The position numbers and the translations under genes were made by a program. Shown here piece after piece: positions 26,722-37,200 of a stretch of 64,000 nucleotides of DNA. The DNA lies in contig NZ_CP116341.1 of NCBI RefSeq assembly GCF_033304595.1, positions 2,027,001 to 2,091,000 on the forward strand, written 5' to 3'. The notes beneath the pieces are model-generated. The model was given only the letters and a program-made list of their open reading frames with translations. It did no database searches and was not told where the DNA came from. This stretch comes from Sporosarcina jeotgali (GTDB taxonomy: Bacteria; Bacillota; Bacilli; Bacillales_A; Planococcaceae). Position 1 is the stretch's first letter, and every line of letters starts with the position of its first letter.

Positions 26722-27153
26722 TTCTCTTCACCTTTCCAAACTTCATACTCAGCAGTTTCATTCACCCGAAGCATTGAATCACATTCCTATACATATTTTA
26801 GTAGATTCATCTCTTATACGAATTTCAAAAAATATAGTTTCACTGTTTGGAACATATTTTAAATTCAACACAGATGCGTTCTAGTCGATAAAAGTACTCG
26901 CCGAATATTGAATGCCATCTTTCCCAAAAGACTTTCGAGGCGCTATTTTTTCAATGTATAAGTGAAGCCTTCCTTCCCTGGAACAGTGATTTCATAAAAT
27001 TCGGTAACGGTTATTCATAAAAATCTAAATAAGACTCCCCAATAACAAAAAAAGCACAATCTTAAAAACCGACTGCGCTTCTTTCTTTAAATAATAAGGT
27101 TGCGGCTTTCCCTGCGAAAGCAGGATATTGGTAAATGAAATAAATCTGCAAAG
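26722..27153. other. Gene-poor region, nothing recognised
   Basis: AT-rich, no credible ORF with a ribosome binding site on either strand, and no hairpin with a T-run that stands out. Confidence 0.4.
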
Positions 27154-27540
27154 TTATGGTTGCTGAAAACCCACTGTACCCATAAGAAATACGATAAGAT
27201 AAAAAATCATGGCAAGGACATTCGAAACTAATAAGGTCCCTCTGACTCCGCCTTTTATTCCAAACCAGCCTAGTATAATTCCGAGTGCACCAAAAATAAA
27301 TGGAGTGAATAAACTTAAATTCATTAAAGTCACAAACAGGCTGAAGCTCCACATCGGAGTCATTATCAAAATCAATAATAGCCCTGATAATATAGAGAGT
27401 ACTTTTGCACAGGTTTTTGAATCGCTCTTGACTATGAAGTAATAAATAAAAATTGCATACAGCAGCAATATCAGCCAAATGATATTTTCTCCACCCAACT
27501 TTGAATTTTCCGTTATTGGACGATTTAAGACTTTAAGCAA
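27154..27540 (-). CDS. Membrane protein of unknown function
   Basis: Up to 128 residues with four hydrophobic spans. The frame opens at TTG 27540, but the only good ribosome binding site, GGGTGGAG, lies inside it, followed by ATC ATT TGG with no ATG or GTG, so the true start is unclear (a TTG within GGGTGGAG's preceding codon, or a rare start). Confidence 0.6.
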   Translation of the reverse strand: MLKVLNRPITENSKLGGENIIWLILLLYAIFIYYFIVKSDSKTCAKVLSILSGLLLILIMTPMWSFSLFVTLMNLSLFTPFIFGALGIILGWFGIKGGVRGTLLVSNVLAMIFYLIVFLMGTVGFQQP

Positions 27541-27605
27541 TAAAATGATTTTTCTTAGAGTGACATGTATTCATAATGATTTGGACCGTCGGAACGTCAG
27601 CAGCA

Positions 27606-27795
27606 TTTACAAAACTGAACCCCATATACTCAGAAATCCAATTGCTAATATTACGGATCCAATAGAAAATAAGCACACTATTAAAAGTTGACTGCCTGTA
27701 ATCTTTTTAATTTCCCCTTTTCTTCTCTGTTTGTATAAAAACATTGTAAATACAATCACCCACGTCACCATTAATATAGATAAAGGAACTAACAG
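27606..27795 (-). CDS. Small two-span membrane protein, start uncertain
   Basis: A minus-strand frame ending in TAA at 27606 encodes two hydrophobic segments (LLVPLSILMVTWVIVFTMF and QLLIVCLFSIGSVILAIGF) separated by a basic loop KQRRKGEIKK. AGAAGGTGA lies before ATC/CTG codons (27801, 27795); the first ATG (27771) has no site. It is either a gene with a rare start or a fragment. Confidence 0.45.
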
Positions 27796-27829
27796 ACTGA
27801 TTTCATCACCTTCTCATAACGTTATAAAG

Positions 27830-28133
27830 TTTTATCCTAGTATCGCAGTGCTATTACTGCATTATGTAATCTTGCGTGCGAACTCAGTATAAGTGTCAGC
27901 AAGTACCAGAAAGACGTTCCCCTCTCCAGGGTTAAATAATGCAAAGAACACCCTAAGAGCCTCTTGGGGTCAGTCATTGTATCTTTTCAACAAAACTAAT
28001 CATAATTTAACTAGATTCAGATACACCAAAGCTAATTTAAAAGCCGACTGCAGAAATTTCAGAAAGTCCCGCTTTTATCCAACTATACCATGTCACGCAC
28101 AAATTCAAAATTTTTATTTTGCTTCATTAACGA
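27830..28133. other. Gene-poor region, nothing recognised
   Basis: No gene with start signals is seen. A weak hairpin CCCTAAGAG/CTCTTGGGG lies at about 27950-27970. Confidence 0.35.
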
Positions 28134-28166
28134 ACAAAAAGAGCATTGCTTTTGCAATGCTCTTTC
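28134..28166 (-). terminator. Terminator of the SDR gene
   Basis: A perfect AAAGAGCATTGC/GCAATGCTCTTT stem with a TTTT loop, flanked by T on the minus strand, follows the reductase gene. Confidence 0.88.
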
Positions 28167-28192
28167 CATATCCATCACCGACCGATCACTGC

Positions 28193-28909
28193 TCAGCTTA
28201 GCCGCGCAAGCACTTCAGTGGCAGTCAAATCCTCTTTTTCCATCCACTCCATTAGCAGCTCCGCTGTTGCTTCTGCACTTCTTAACTTGCCTTCTTCTTT
28301 ATAATTGATAAACTGCTCCAGCATCGGGAATCCATCACTATCACTTGAACGTATTGTCTGCTGCATTCCCGTATCGATAATCCCTGGAGCTATGGAAACA
28401 ATTCCTACTGGATGTACTGCACGCTGCTGCTCTAAGCGGACAACTTCTGAAAATCGGTCAAGTCCAGCTTTCGTCGTGCAGTATATTCCCCATCCTTCAT
28501 ATGCATTTCGGCCAGCACCTGAAGAGATATTAATAATTTGTTTTTTAACTTCAGACTGATTCAACACACCTATGAAATCATTGGACAATTCAATTGGAGC
28601 TGTCAAATTCAATTCAATAGCCTGCTGAAGAGCATTTGCCGGCAGCCCTCCAACCTTCCCTACAGGTTCTACTGTGCCTGCATTATTAATGAGTGTGAAT
28701 GAGTCAGCTTTTGATAGATAGGGAGTCAGCAAGCGCTCCATTAGTCCCTGCCTTGCCTCACGATTCGTTAAATCGACTTCCACAAAGTTTTCATAGCCTT
28801 TTGGATTACTTCGTGCAATTCCAACTACCTTCGAACCCGATTTTTGAATTTGCTCATATAACTCTTCCCCGATTCCTTTTGAAGCACCAGTTACGATATA
28901 AATATCCAC
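28193..28909 (-). CDS. yueD: Short-chain reductase, YueD-like (benzil reductase family)
   Basis: The 238-residue SDR has the cofactor motif VTGASKGIGEEL, the NNAG motif in TLINNAGTVEP, catalytic Ser in NISSGAGRN and the YCTTK active site. YueD of Bacillus reduces benzil to (S)-benzoin; the natural substrate is unknown. GTG 28909 is chosen because AAAGGAGTGG lies just upstream. Other SDR functions such as sepiapterin reductase remain possible. Confidence 0.85.
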   Translation of the reverse strand: MDIYIVTGASKGIGEELYEQIQKSGSKVVGIARSNPKGYENFVEVDLTNREARQGLMERLLTPYLSKADSFTLINNAGTVEPVGKVGGLPANALQQAIELNLTAPIELSNDFIGVLNQSEVKKQIINISSGAGRNAYEGWGIYCTTKAGLDRFSEVVRLEQQRAVHPVGIVSIAPGIIDTGMQQTIRSSDSDGFPMLEQFINYKEEGKLRSAEATAELLMEWMEKEDLTATEVLARLS

Positions 28910-28952
28910 AAATACCACTCCTTTATGATTGATAGTGTACCATTTAGGGAAT

Positions 28953-28985
28953 AAAAAAAACCAACCGATGATTCGGCTGGCTGCA
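28953..28985 (-). terminator. Terminator of the LysM-3D gene
   Basis: A CCAGCCGA/TCGGTTGG stem followed by a long T-run on the minus strand. Confidence 0.85.
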
Positions 28986-28994
28986 TTTTTTCAG

Positions 28995-29567
28995 TTAGTT
29001 TAGAACTTTAACACGTACGTTTTTACGTCCCCATTGGATTGCCTGGTTATGTGATGCCATGAATACATCGATGCGATTTCCTTTGATAGCACCGCCGATA
29101 TCACCAGCGACTGCATATCCGTAACCTTCAACGTGTACTTTCGAACCTAGTGGAATCACTAGTGGATCTACTGCAATTACTTTCAATGAAGGATTCTTTT
29201 TCAAGTTAAGTCCTGTTTTAGTAATGCCTGAACATCCTTTACAAGAAGCTGTATACGCTGATGAATTCGCGATGAACTCTTTCTTTACAGTATCATTGTC
29301 CGAACGTGATGGCGTTTTAGCAGGTTTCTTTGCAGCTGTGGTTGAACCGCCGCTTACTAATTTCAATGTTTGGTTCGGATAAATCACAGATGATTTAATA
29401 CCGTTCCATTTCATTAGGTTATTTACAGAAACATTATGCATCCGTGAAATCTTATATAGTGTGTCGCCTTTTTTCACTTTGTACGTAGACGCTGCTGCTG
29501 AACTCTCATGTGTACCGCTGACCATTAGTGCCGTAGCTAAGATAAACGTAAAAATTAGTTTCTTCAA
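28995..29567 (-). CDS. Secreted LysM and 3D-domain cell-wall protein, YocH-like
   Basis: The 190-residue protein has a signal peptide (residues 1-24, cleavage after SSA), one LysM domain (YKVKKGDTLYKISRMHNVSV, residues 29-72), a Lys/Thr/Pro/Ser linker, and a C-terminal 3D domain with the conserved DIGGAIKGNRIDVFM. 3D domains share the fold of lytic transglycosylase MltA, so it probably cleaves or binds peptidoglycan. It is monocistronic. Confidence 0.9.
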   Translation of the reverse strand: MKKLIFTFILATALMVSGTHESSAAASTYKVKKGDTLYKISRMHNVSVNNLMKWNGIKSSVIYPNQTLKLVSGGSTTAAKKPAKTPSRSDNDTVKKEFIANSSAYTASCKGCSGITKTGLNLKKNPSLKVIAVDPLVIPLGSKVHVEGYGYAVAGDIGGAIKGNRIDVFMASHNQAIQWGRKNVRVKVLN

Positions 29568-29765
29568 AAGCTCCGCTCCCTTGTTTTTAAGTCTGTGTAT
29601 AGGTTAACAGCCCAATATTACAAAAAGATTACAGCTAACCACCATTCCCGTTACAAATAAAAGATGATTATTACAGTCGTCGGAAAGATTACTCTCAAGT
29701 TGTTCACTCCAGCAGGAAAGTAATGTATAGTAGAAATAGAAAGTCAGATCAGGACGGTGAACGAA

Positions 29766-30425
29766 ATGCCAATACCTCAAAATCATACAAAACCTGCACG
29801 TCAAACTGCAAAAGAAAGCGCATTCAATCAGCTTCAACAATGGATTATCGACGGAACTTTAAAGCCCGGAGAGAAATTAATCGATAGCGAGCTTGCTCAA
29901 GCACTGGGCGTCAGCCGCACACCTATACGTGAATCCCTTCAACTATTAGAGGTTCAGGGATTCGTTAAAATGTACCCAGGGAAAGCTACTCAAGTCACAG
30001 AAGTAGAACGAGATTCCATCAATGATTTGCTCCCGCCTCTTGCTGCTATGCAAGCGCTTGCTGCAGAGTTAGCTGCGCCTTCCATTTCTAAAGAAACGAT
30101 TGAGGAGTTAAGTACTCTCAATCAGGATTTTGCTGAAGCTGTTCGAAGTGAGGACTACTTCACTGCTCTTAAAATCGATGAAGCATTTCATGAAGTCATC
30201 GTTGAGGCAGCTGCAAATCCGTATATTATATCGATTACAGCTTCCCTTCAAGTGCACGTCAGACGACTTTTCTTCCATAACTCCATCATCTTGACAGAAA
30301 AGTCCATTGATGAACATGAAGAAATTATCGACATGCTGAAACACAATCGAGCTGACCAAGCATCCGCGATTATGCGCGGGAACTGGCTTCGGGCAATTAA
30401 CGAATTCCAATCTTTAAAGAAATAA
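29766..30425 (+). CDS. GntR/FadR-type transcriptional regulator
   Basis: The 219-residue regulator has an N-terminal winged helix (KPGEKLIDSELAQALGVSRT, then PIRESLQLLEVQGF) and a C-terminal helical FCD effector domain with His residues placed to bind a metal. ATG 29766 is favoured since AGGACGG lies 8 bp upstream. FCD regulators usually sense carboxylates. Its target is not evident from neighbours. Confidence 0.9.
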   Translation: MPIPQNHTKPARQTAKESAFNQLQQWIIDGTLKPGEKLIDSELAQALGVSRTPIRESLQLLEVQGFVKMYPGKATQVTEVERDSINDLLPPLAAMQALAAELAAPSISKETIEELSTLNQDFAEAVRSEDYFTALKIDEAFHEVIVEAAANPYIISITASLQVHVRRLFFHNSIILTEKSIDEHEEIIDMLKHNRADQASAIMRGNWLRAINEFQSLKK

Positions 30426-30427
30426 TC

Positions 30428-30464
30428 AACGACTTCCTTCAATTCTGAAGGAAGTCGTTTTTGT
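30428..30464 (+). terminator. Terminator of the GntR gene
   Basis: A perfect ACGACTTCCTTC/GAAGGAAGTCGT stem followed by TTTTTG. Confidence 0.9.
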
Positions 30465-30506
30465 TCATTGCGGAATATCTAAAAAAAGAATATACTTAAT
30501 TCACAT

Positions 30507-30526
30507 ATATTCAGTTATTTGAATAT
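30507..30526 (+). promoter_or_regulatory. ArsR-type operator
   Basis: ATATTCA-GTTATT-TGAATAT is a perfect 7-bp inverted repeat like classical ArsR/SmtB operators, 31 bp before the arsR start. Autoregulation of arsR-sulP is inferred. Confidence 0.7.
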
Positions 30527-30557
30527 GTATATATGAGAATAGAGTGAGGTGTTTGGA

Positions 30558-30899
30558 TTGACCACAATGCAACAATTTAAAGCGGATTTTTTCAAAGCAC
30601 TAGCCCATCCATTACGCATTAGAATTCTGGAAGTGCTCGCTGCTGGTGAAAAAAGTGTTAGTGAAATTCAAAACTCTGTGAATAGCGAAGGTTCTGCAGT
30701 TTCACAGCAACTTAGCGTATTGCGGGCAAAAAATATTGTTGTTGGAACCAAAAAAGGCAAAAGCGTCATTTACTCACTGAGAGACCCCTCTCTCGTTCAA
30801 CTTTTAGATGCAGCACGGGAAATTTTCAATAACCACTTGATCGATACACTAACCATGCTAGAAGAAATGGATGAGCAATCCCCGCCCCCATCCCCGTAA
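30558..30899 (+). CDS. ArsR/SmtB-family transcriptional regulator
   Basis: The 113-residue protein has the winged-helix core (FFKALAHPLRIRILEVLAAG, then VSEIQNSVNSEGSAVSQQLS). No ELCVCDL metal-binding box is present and the C-terminus has no clear metal-site cysteines, so the inducer may not be a classical metal. TTG 30558 is preceded by GTGAGGTG. It lies 67 bp before the SulP gene, a pairing seen in other Bacillales. Confidence 0.88.
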   Translation: MTTMQQFKADFFKALAHPLRIRILEVLAAGEKSVSEIQNSVNSEGSAVSQQLSVLRAKNIVVGTKKGKSVIYSLRDPSLVQLLDAAREIFNNHLIDTLTMLEEMDEQSPPPSP

Positions 30900-30966
30900 A
30901 TTAGACAATCGGTATTTGAAATAACCTCTAAAAAATAAGTTCATTATAAAAAGAAGAAGGGGTATT

Positions 30967-32724
30967 ATGAATCGGCTGTTTACAGGAAGATTTTCGAATT
31001 ATTCTTTCCAAAAGCTTCAAAAAGATATGCTTTCTGGAGTCATTGTTGGAATTATAGCGATTCCACTGGCGATGGCGTTTGCAATTGCGTCCGGAGTGAA
31101 GCCTGAATACGGGATTTACACAGCATGTATTGCAGGGATATTAATTTCCCTATTCGGAGGTTCGAAGTATCAAATTGGCGGTCCTACAGGTGCATTTGTT
31201 CCAATCCTATTCGGGATCGTCCTCACGTACGGCTATGCAGACTTACTGTTAGCTGGTTTTTTAGCAGGCATCATGCTTGTGTTAATGGGAGTTTTCAAAA
31301 TCGGTTCGTTCATTAAATTCATACCTAGACCAGTGACCGTCGGATTTACTTCAGGGATCGCCGTACTAATCTTCACAGGGCAAATTGAAAACTTTTTTGG
31401 ATTAACCGGACTTACAAAACACGAAAAATTTATCGATAATATGCACGAAGTGATGATCCATTTGGATTCAGTAAACGGATACAGTCTTGGAGTCGCTTTA
31501 ATGAGTTTACTGTTAATTTTGCTAACACCAAAACTTTTGCCCAAAGTTCCCGGTTCCCTTATCGCTCTTATCTTAACAACACTAGCTGCCTCATTTTTCT
31601 TGTCTGGAAATGTTGTGACCATCGGCTCCGCATTTGGGAATATCCCAAGCGAACTTCCCCACTTCCAATTCCCAGAAATCACATGGGAACGGATTGAGCG
31701 TCTTCTCGTTCCGGCATTCGTGATCGCAGCTCTTGGCGGAATTGAATCGCTATTATCCGCAGTTGTCGCTGATGGAATGACAAATTCAAAACACAACAGC
31801 AACCGTGAACTGATTGGTCAGGGTATTGCAAATATCGTCACTCCATTATTTGGAGGCATTCCCGCAACAGGCGCAATCGCGAGAACGGCTACCAATATAA
31901 AATCCGGTGCAGCCTCCCCGATGTCAGGAGTCATACACGGTCTGTTTGTTCTGCTGACCCTTGTCCTTTTCGCTCCATACGCATCACTCATTCCATTGGC
32001 CAGTATGGCACCTGTACTTATGCTGGTAGCATGGAATATGAGCGAACGACGGCAATTCCTCAACGTTCTTAAAATGAAAAATGGTGATTCACTGGTTCTC
32101 GCAGTTACATTTCTGCTGACCATCTTCGTCAGTATTACAACAGCAGTGATTGTCGGCCTAATATTAGCCGTATTTTTGTTTGCTAAACGAATGAGCAATT
32201 TGCTAGTAGTTTCTAAAGTGCTGCCAGATCATACGCTAGAAAGCGAAGCCGTCCAATCCAATATCGTTAACGCGTCCCATGATTGTCCTCAAATCAGTAT
32301 GTATACGATCGAGGGGCCACTCTTCTTCGGTGCTGCACAAGTGTTTGAGCAACGGATCATGGATACTTTACACTTCGAGTCAACTGTACTTATATTAAGA
32401 ATGGGAGAGGTCCCTTTTATTGACGCAACCGGTGAAGCCAACTTGTCTTCCATAATCAAACATTTCCAGAAACGCGGAGGCATTATTTTGATTTCCGGAG
32501 CTTCTGAAACAGTTAAAAAGACCTTGCAGCTATCCAGCCTTTACGAACGAATTGGCAATAATTATTTTTTTGAACATACCGGAGAAGCGATAACGTATGC
32601 ATTACAAATTATTAATCATAAAAAATGCATTGGGTGCAGTCAGTTCGCCTTTCACGAATGCAACAGTCTGTCGAAAGGTGACGACTGCCGGAGTCATCAA
32701 GCTTATCAAAGCTGTGACACATAA
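30967..32724 (+). CDS. SulP-family anion transporter with STAS domain and Cys-rich tail
   Basis: The 585-residue transporter has about 11-14 hydrophobic spans with the SulP signature region (ASGVKPEYGIYTACIAGIL), then a C-terminal STAS domain (about residues 440-550). Substrate may be sulfate, bicarbonate or another anion. After STAS a short tail carries CIGC, HEC and further Cys (KKCIGCSQFAFHEC). This tail could bind a metal or sense redox state; that is inference. It is probably controlled by the upstream ArsR protein. Confidence 0.9.
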   Translation: MNRLFTGRFSNYSFQKLQKDMLSGVIVGIIAIPLAMAFAIASGVKPEYGIYTACIAGILISLFGGSKYQIGGPTGAFVPILFGIVLTYGYADLLLAGFLAGIMLVLMGVFKIGSFIKFIPRPVTVGFTSGIAVLIFTGQIENFFGLTGLTKHEKFIDNMHEVMIHLDSVNGYSLGVALMSLLLILLTPKLLPKVPGSLIALILTTLAASFFLSGNVVTIGSAFGNIPSELPHFQFPEITWERIERLLVPAFVIAALGGIESLLSAVVADGMTNSKHNSNRELIGQGIANIVTPLFGGIPATGAIARTATNIKSGAASPMSGVIHGLFVLLTLVLFAPYASLIPLASMAPVLMLVAWNMSERRQFLNVLKMKNGDSLVLAVTFLLTIFVSITTAVIVGLILAVFLFAKRMSNLLVVSKVLPDHTLESEAVQSNIVNASHDCPQISMYTIEGPLFFGAAQVFEQRIMDTLHFESTVLILRMGEVPFIDATGEANLSSIIKHFQKRGGIILISGASETVKKTLQLSSLYERIGNNYFFEHTGEAITYALQIINHKKCIGCSQFAFHECNSLSKGDDCRSHQAYQSCDT

Positions 32725-32776
32725 AAAAAGAACCGTTTGTACCCATTTCAAAATGGGATACAGACGGTTCTTTTTA
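32724..32776. terminator. Bidirectional terminator
   Basis: A long stem pairs AAAGAACCGT...CCCATTT with AAATGGG...ACGGTTCTTT, with T-runs on both strands, between the convergent sulP-like and brnQ genes. Confidence 0.9.
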
Positions 32777-32781
32777 GGGGA

Positions 32782-34158
32782 TTATTGTTCATCTGTCCGC
32801 AATGACTCTTGTGAACTCATGCCTGTTACTCGGGCAATTACACCGAATACAACGATAACAATCAACGTAGGGATTAACCAACCCAGACCATTTTCATAAA
32901 GCGGAAGCACTTTTCCGTAGAAGGCAGTAATAGGTTCAATCAATTTCCCAAGCTGACCGCCAGGCAATGTATCTGCAAGTGCAGCTAATCCATCTACCAC
33001 ACTGATAAGCATCGCGACAATTGTAACCGCAACGTATACAATTCGTGCGTGACCGAAAAGCGGCGATAGAAACGTAAGCAGCATAAGCGTAATTGCAAGC
33101 GGATATAAAAATAGTAATACAGGTATCGAATACGTAATAATGTTAGTCAATCCGATATTGGAGACGATAAAACAAAATACTGTAAATGTGACAACAATCA
33201 CTTTGTATGAAATTGAAGGAACCAACGTGTGGAAATACTCCCCGCATGCTGTCATTAAACCAATACTTGTCGTTAAACATGCTAGTAAAATAACAACGCC
33301 TAGCAGCACCAGGCCAGCTTGTCCGAAGTAATGAGTTGCTACAGAAGTTAAAACCGCCCCTCCTGAATCTAACACGCCAAGTGATCCAACACTGCTTGCG
33401 CCTAGGAACGCGATTCCGACATACAAGATTCCTAAAAATCCTGCAGCCACAATTCCTGTTTTAAAAGTAGCAGCGACAATCCCCTTTTTAGACTGCACGC
33501 CCATCGAGCGGACAATCGTAATGACGATGATTCCGAAGACCAGTGAAGCCAGGGCATCCATCGTATTATAGCCTTCTGTAAATCCTTTACCGAACGCTCC
33601 GTAGAGATAATTACTGCTCGGTGCTTGGAATGAGCCCATTGGTGAAAATAAGGCAACGGCTAATAAAACAAGCAACAAGACAATAATCGCTGGTGATAAA
33701 AACTTACCAACACGATCTGCAATTTTTTGCGGATTCAAAGACAGCCAAATTGTAATACCGAAAAACAATGCAGTAAATATAAATCGCGGAATCAGCGGAT
33801 CTGCCCCATTTAAGAATGGAACAATTCCGATATCAAACGCAACTGCGCCAGTCCGCGGTGCAGCGAAAAATGGTCCAATTGTTAAGTAAAGAGCTGATGT
33901 GAACAAAATCGCATATAAAGGGTGAATGCGACTTGCCAGATCCTGTAAGTTAGCACTGCCAGAGAAGCCAATTGCTAGAATCCCTAGAAAAGGGAGACCC
34001 ACTCCTGTAATTAGGAACCCGATGACGGCTGGCCAAAAATTCGTCCCAGCTTCTTGTCCAAGCTGAGCAGGGAAAATCAAATTGCCTGCACCAAAGAAAA
34101 GTGCAAACAGCATTGTTCCGATGACGACTAGTGATGTAAATGGCAACTTCCGATCCAT
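32782..34158 (-). CDS. brnQ: Branched-chain amino acid transporter BrnQ
   Basis: The 458-residue LIVCS-family carrier has about 12 spans and the N-terminal ALFFGAGNLIFPAQLGQEAG signature. It imports leucine, isoleucine and valine with Na+ or H+. ATG 34158 follows AGGAGG at 9 bp; an upstream ATG at 34242 has no such site. Monocistronic. Confidence 0.93.
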   Translation of the reverse strand: MDRKLPFTSLVVIGTMLFALFFGAGNLIFPAQLGQEAGTNFWPAVIGFLITGVGLPFLGILAIGFSGSANLQDLASRIHPLYAILFTSALYLTIGPFFAAPRTGAVAFDIGIVPFLNGADPLIPRFIFTALFFGITIWLSLNPQKIADRVGKFLSPAIIVLLLVLLAVALFSPMGSFQAPSSNYLYGAFGKGFTEGYNTMDALASLVFGIIVITIVRSMGVQSKKGIVAATFKTGIVAAGFLGILYVGIAFLGASSVGSLGVLDSGGAVLTSVATHYFGQAGLVLLGVVILLACLTTSIGLMTACGEYFHTLVPSISYKVIVVTFTVFCFIVSNIGLTNIITYSIPVLLFLYPLAITLMLLTFLSPLFGHARIVYVAVTIVAMLISVVDGLAALADTLPGGQLGKLIEPITAFYGKVLPLYENGLGWLIPTLIVIVVFGVIARVTGMSSQESLRTDEQ

Positions 34159-34281
34159 ATTGAAATACCTCCTATGATGACTGAAAAAAATATGCGATAT
34201 ATTGCAAAACCTCATCATAAACCGCAGCTTCGAAAAAAGCAAGTCGATATTTGAATAAACAGATGGTTTTAATGAAGGTAT

Positions 34282-37200
34282 TTAATGGATTTCAATATGT
34301 GTATAGCTGTGTCCTTCCTTGGTCTTTTCAACCTTTAACACTGCAGGGAGCGCTTCTTTCAGTTCAGCAACGTGTGAAATGACACCTATCATGCGTCCTG
34401 CTTTTTGTAGACTGACGAGTGTATCAATTGCTTTTTGCAGCGATTCCTCATCCAAAGAACCGAAACCTTCATCGATGAACATCGTTTCAACTGAAATGGA
34501 GCCTTGGAAGCTTTGAATCACATCAGCCATACCAAGAGCCAAACTGAGCGAAGCATTGAATTTCTCTCCGCCAGAAAGTGTTTTCACATCTCGATTTTGT
34601 CCCGTGTATTCATCATAAACATCGATTCCTAAACCGCTTTGACGACCTCTGCTTTCTTGACGGTCACTGCGCAGCAATTGAAATTGACCGTTTGATAAGT
34701 CGCTTAATCTTCCATTTGCCGCATGCAAAATCCGTTCTAAGTATTCGGTTTGCAAATATCGTTCAAACGACAGTTTGCGATCATTATTCCCGCGTACTAA
34801 ATCATGCAGTTCGGTCAATCGCGCGCACTTTTGTTCAAGCCCGCTTTGTGCTTCTATTAACTCTTCCAATTTCACGTGCAGCTCAGCAGCATTCTTTTCA
34901 ATTTCAGATGCATGATGATACGCAGTCAATGCTTGCTCATATGCGTGTTTGTGCTGCTCCGTCAAATTACGCAGTCCTGCTAAGTCCACTTTTCGTTTCC
35001 CAGCAACTTGTTCCTTCAATTCAGTGATTGCTTGTTTTGTCATTTGGACTTCAACATCATAATCGTTAATTTTCAGAGCAAGTGCAGACCGCTCCTCGGA
35101 AAGTAATTTGCTTGTTTGGTAATCTTCCTCACCTGCAAAATCCGACTCCGATAGTGCTGAATGATAGGAATTAGCTGCAGCTTGCTTCTTAACTGCAGCG
35201 GTATCAGCAGCTGCAGTCATGTATGTTACTGCTGTTTGTGCATTAGAGACAGCTTCCATGGCAGACTGAAGCTGTGCTCTCACTAGTTCCCATGCTTGTT
35301 CGAGTGCCATTTTAATTTTTTCTTCTTTAGATATTTCCGTTTGCAGCGCTTGCAGAGAGCGAAATTGTTCAGGTACGGTTTTCACAGATTCGTTCAGGAT
35401 CGCTTTCGCTTCTTTCAGTTCAGCACGTATCGCATAGTCGCTCTTTTCTTTCTCTGTAATTGTTTTTTGGTATGAGAGCAACTGTTCATTCGTCTTTGTG
35501 TAATCCTTTTTCACAGTGAGCAATTGATCCCGATCGGACTTCATTTGAATTTGCTTTTTCTCTAGCACTTTTACCCGCTCATTCATAGATGTTAACGCGT
35601 CTGGACTTGGCACTTCCTTTAATTGCTCTTCGATACGCGAAGCTTCCTCCCGCTCACTTTCTAAGCGTAATTCTGTAGCTTTGAACTGTTCATAAGCTTG
35701 GGTTGCTGTCTCTTTTTCTATCTCTAATTGTTCTTTTGTCAACTGGATCTCCTGGTGTTTCACCTTTACAGCTGGATGATGTTCACTCCCGCAGACCGGA
35801 CATGGCAGTCCTTCTTCTAATGTCTCCGCCAGCATGGCGGCCTGATTTGCAATCCACCGTGTTTCAGTTGTAATCGCCTTGCTGCGCGCATTTTCCATCT
35901 GTTCTTTTTTTAGCTCCAGCTCCACTGTCAGTCGGTGAATTGTTTTGGTCCGTTCACAATGACGCGTTAACAAATCTGCTGTATGACGTGATTCCGTTAG
36001 TTCATCTAAGATTAGTTCGTAACCTTCTGACGCAGACTCCAATGCCTCCGTTTTTAACTTCAGCTGGTTCACATTCTCAGTTTTCTCCAGTACGGACGAC
36101 TTCAACTTTTCAAGTTCTTGCTGTTCATGATCAACTCGCTTTTGAAGCGTGTAGATTTGCTGTTCTTTCTCCTCGATCTGAGACACGCTTGGCAAGAAGT
36201 TCTGCAAAGTAACCAGTCTTTCAGCACTGCGTTGACGCTCAGGCTGTTTTTGCACTTCTTCATTAAAGAGCGTTTCCACTTTAACGCTGGCTTCCTTTGA
36301 TAACTCCAGTGTTTGAGTGGCTTCTTGTAATTCCTTCCGACGATTTTCCAAATCTGCCGCCGCTTCGGTTGAGCGTCTTTCACTTGGTTCCAGCTGAACA
36401 GCCCGCTCTGCTTTTTGGAGTCTTAATCGATCAGAATTCAGCTCCGTTTCGCGGGAGGTCAGCAGCTGGATACCGTTCATTTTCCTTTCTAAATTATCAA
36501 ATTGCGTGTTAAGCGCTGTTCCTTTAAAGAACTCTTGCTGCGCTTGTTCATGGGCTTCATATGTCTTTTTATATAGAGTATTACTTTCTTGTGCTGCATT
36601 TTTGTAATGAATGCGTTCTTGCTCCAGTCCGTCCAATAAACGATTCGGGTGAATAGAATCTGCTTGCAAAGTCTCAAATAGGGATGACTCCCGTTCCGGA
36701 AGACTGGCAGGTACCTGACGTACAATCTGCTCCATAGAAAGGCGTGCTGTATTCAGTTCACTCATTGCAAGATCTTTTCTCTTTTTTAAAAGCTCCGCCA
36801 TTTCCCGATAATGTTCTGTTTTGAATATTTTACGTAAAATCGTTTCTTTGTTTTCCGTATCAGAGGTTAAGAATTTACGGAACTCCCCTTGAGGAAGCAT
36901 CACGATTTGGCTGAATTGTGCCAGTGTAAATCCAATAAGTTCTTCAATCTTCTTGTTCACTTCAGAAACGATTTGACGGTCTACAGCAGGAATTTCTCCT
37001 TCATCTGTTTTTTGAAAGAATTCCGTTCGCCCGCCAGTTTCACTCTTATTTCCTTTTTTCGTATACGGAACTTGGCGAAACACACGGTACATACGATCTT
37101 GGATGACAAATTCCAACTCGACAGCGGTCTGCAGTTCCGATTGCGCAAAATCACTTCGAAGTGCACGGATATCTGTCCGGTCTTCACCGCTCGCTTGTCC

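Noticed and set aside
27893..28308. Two overlapping plus-strand frames
   Set aside because: They cover a terminator and the antisense of the reductase gene, without start signals.
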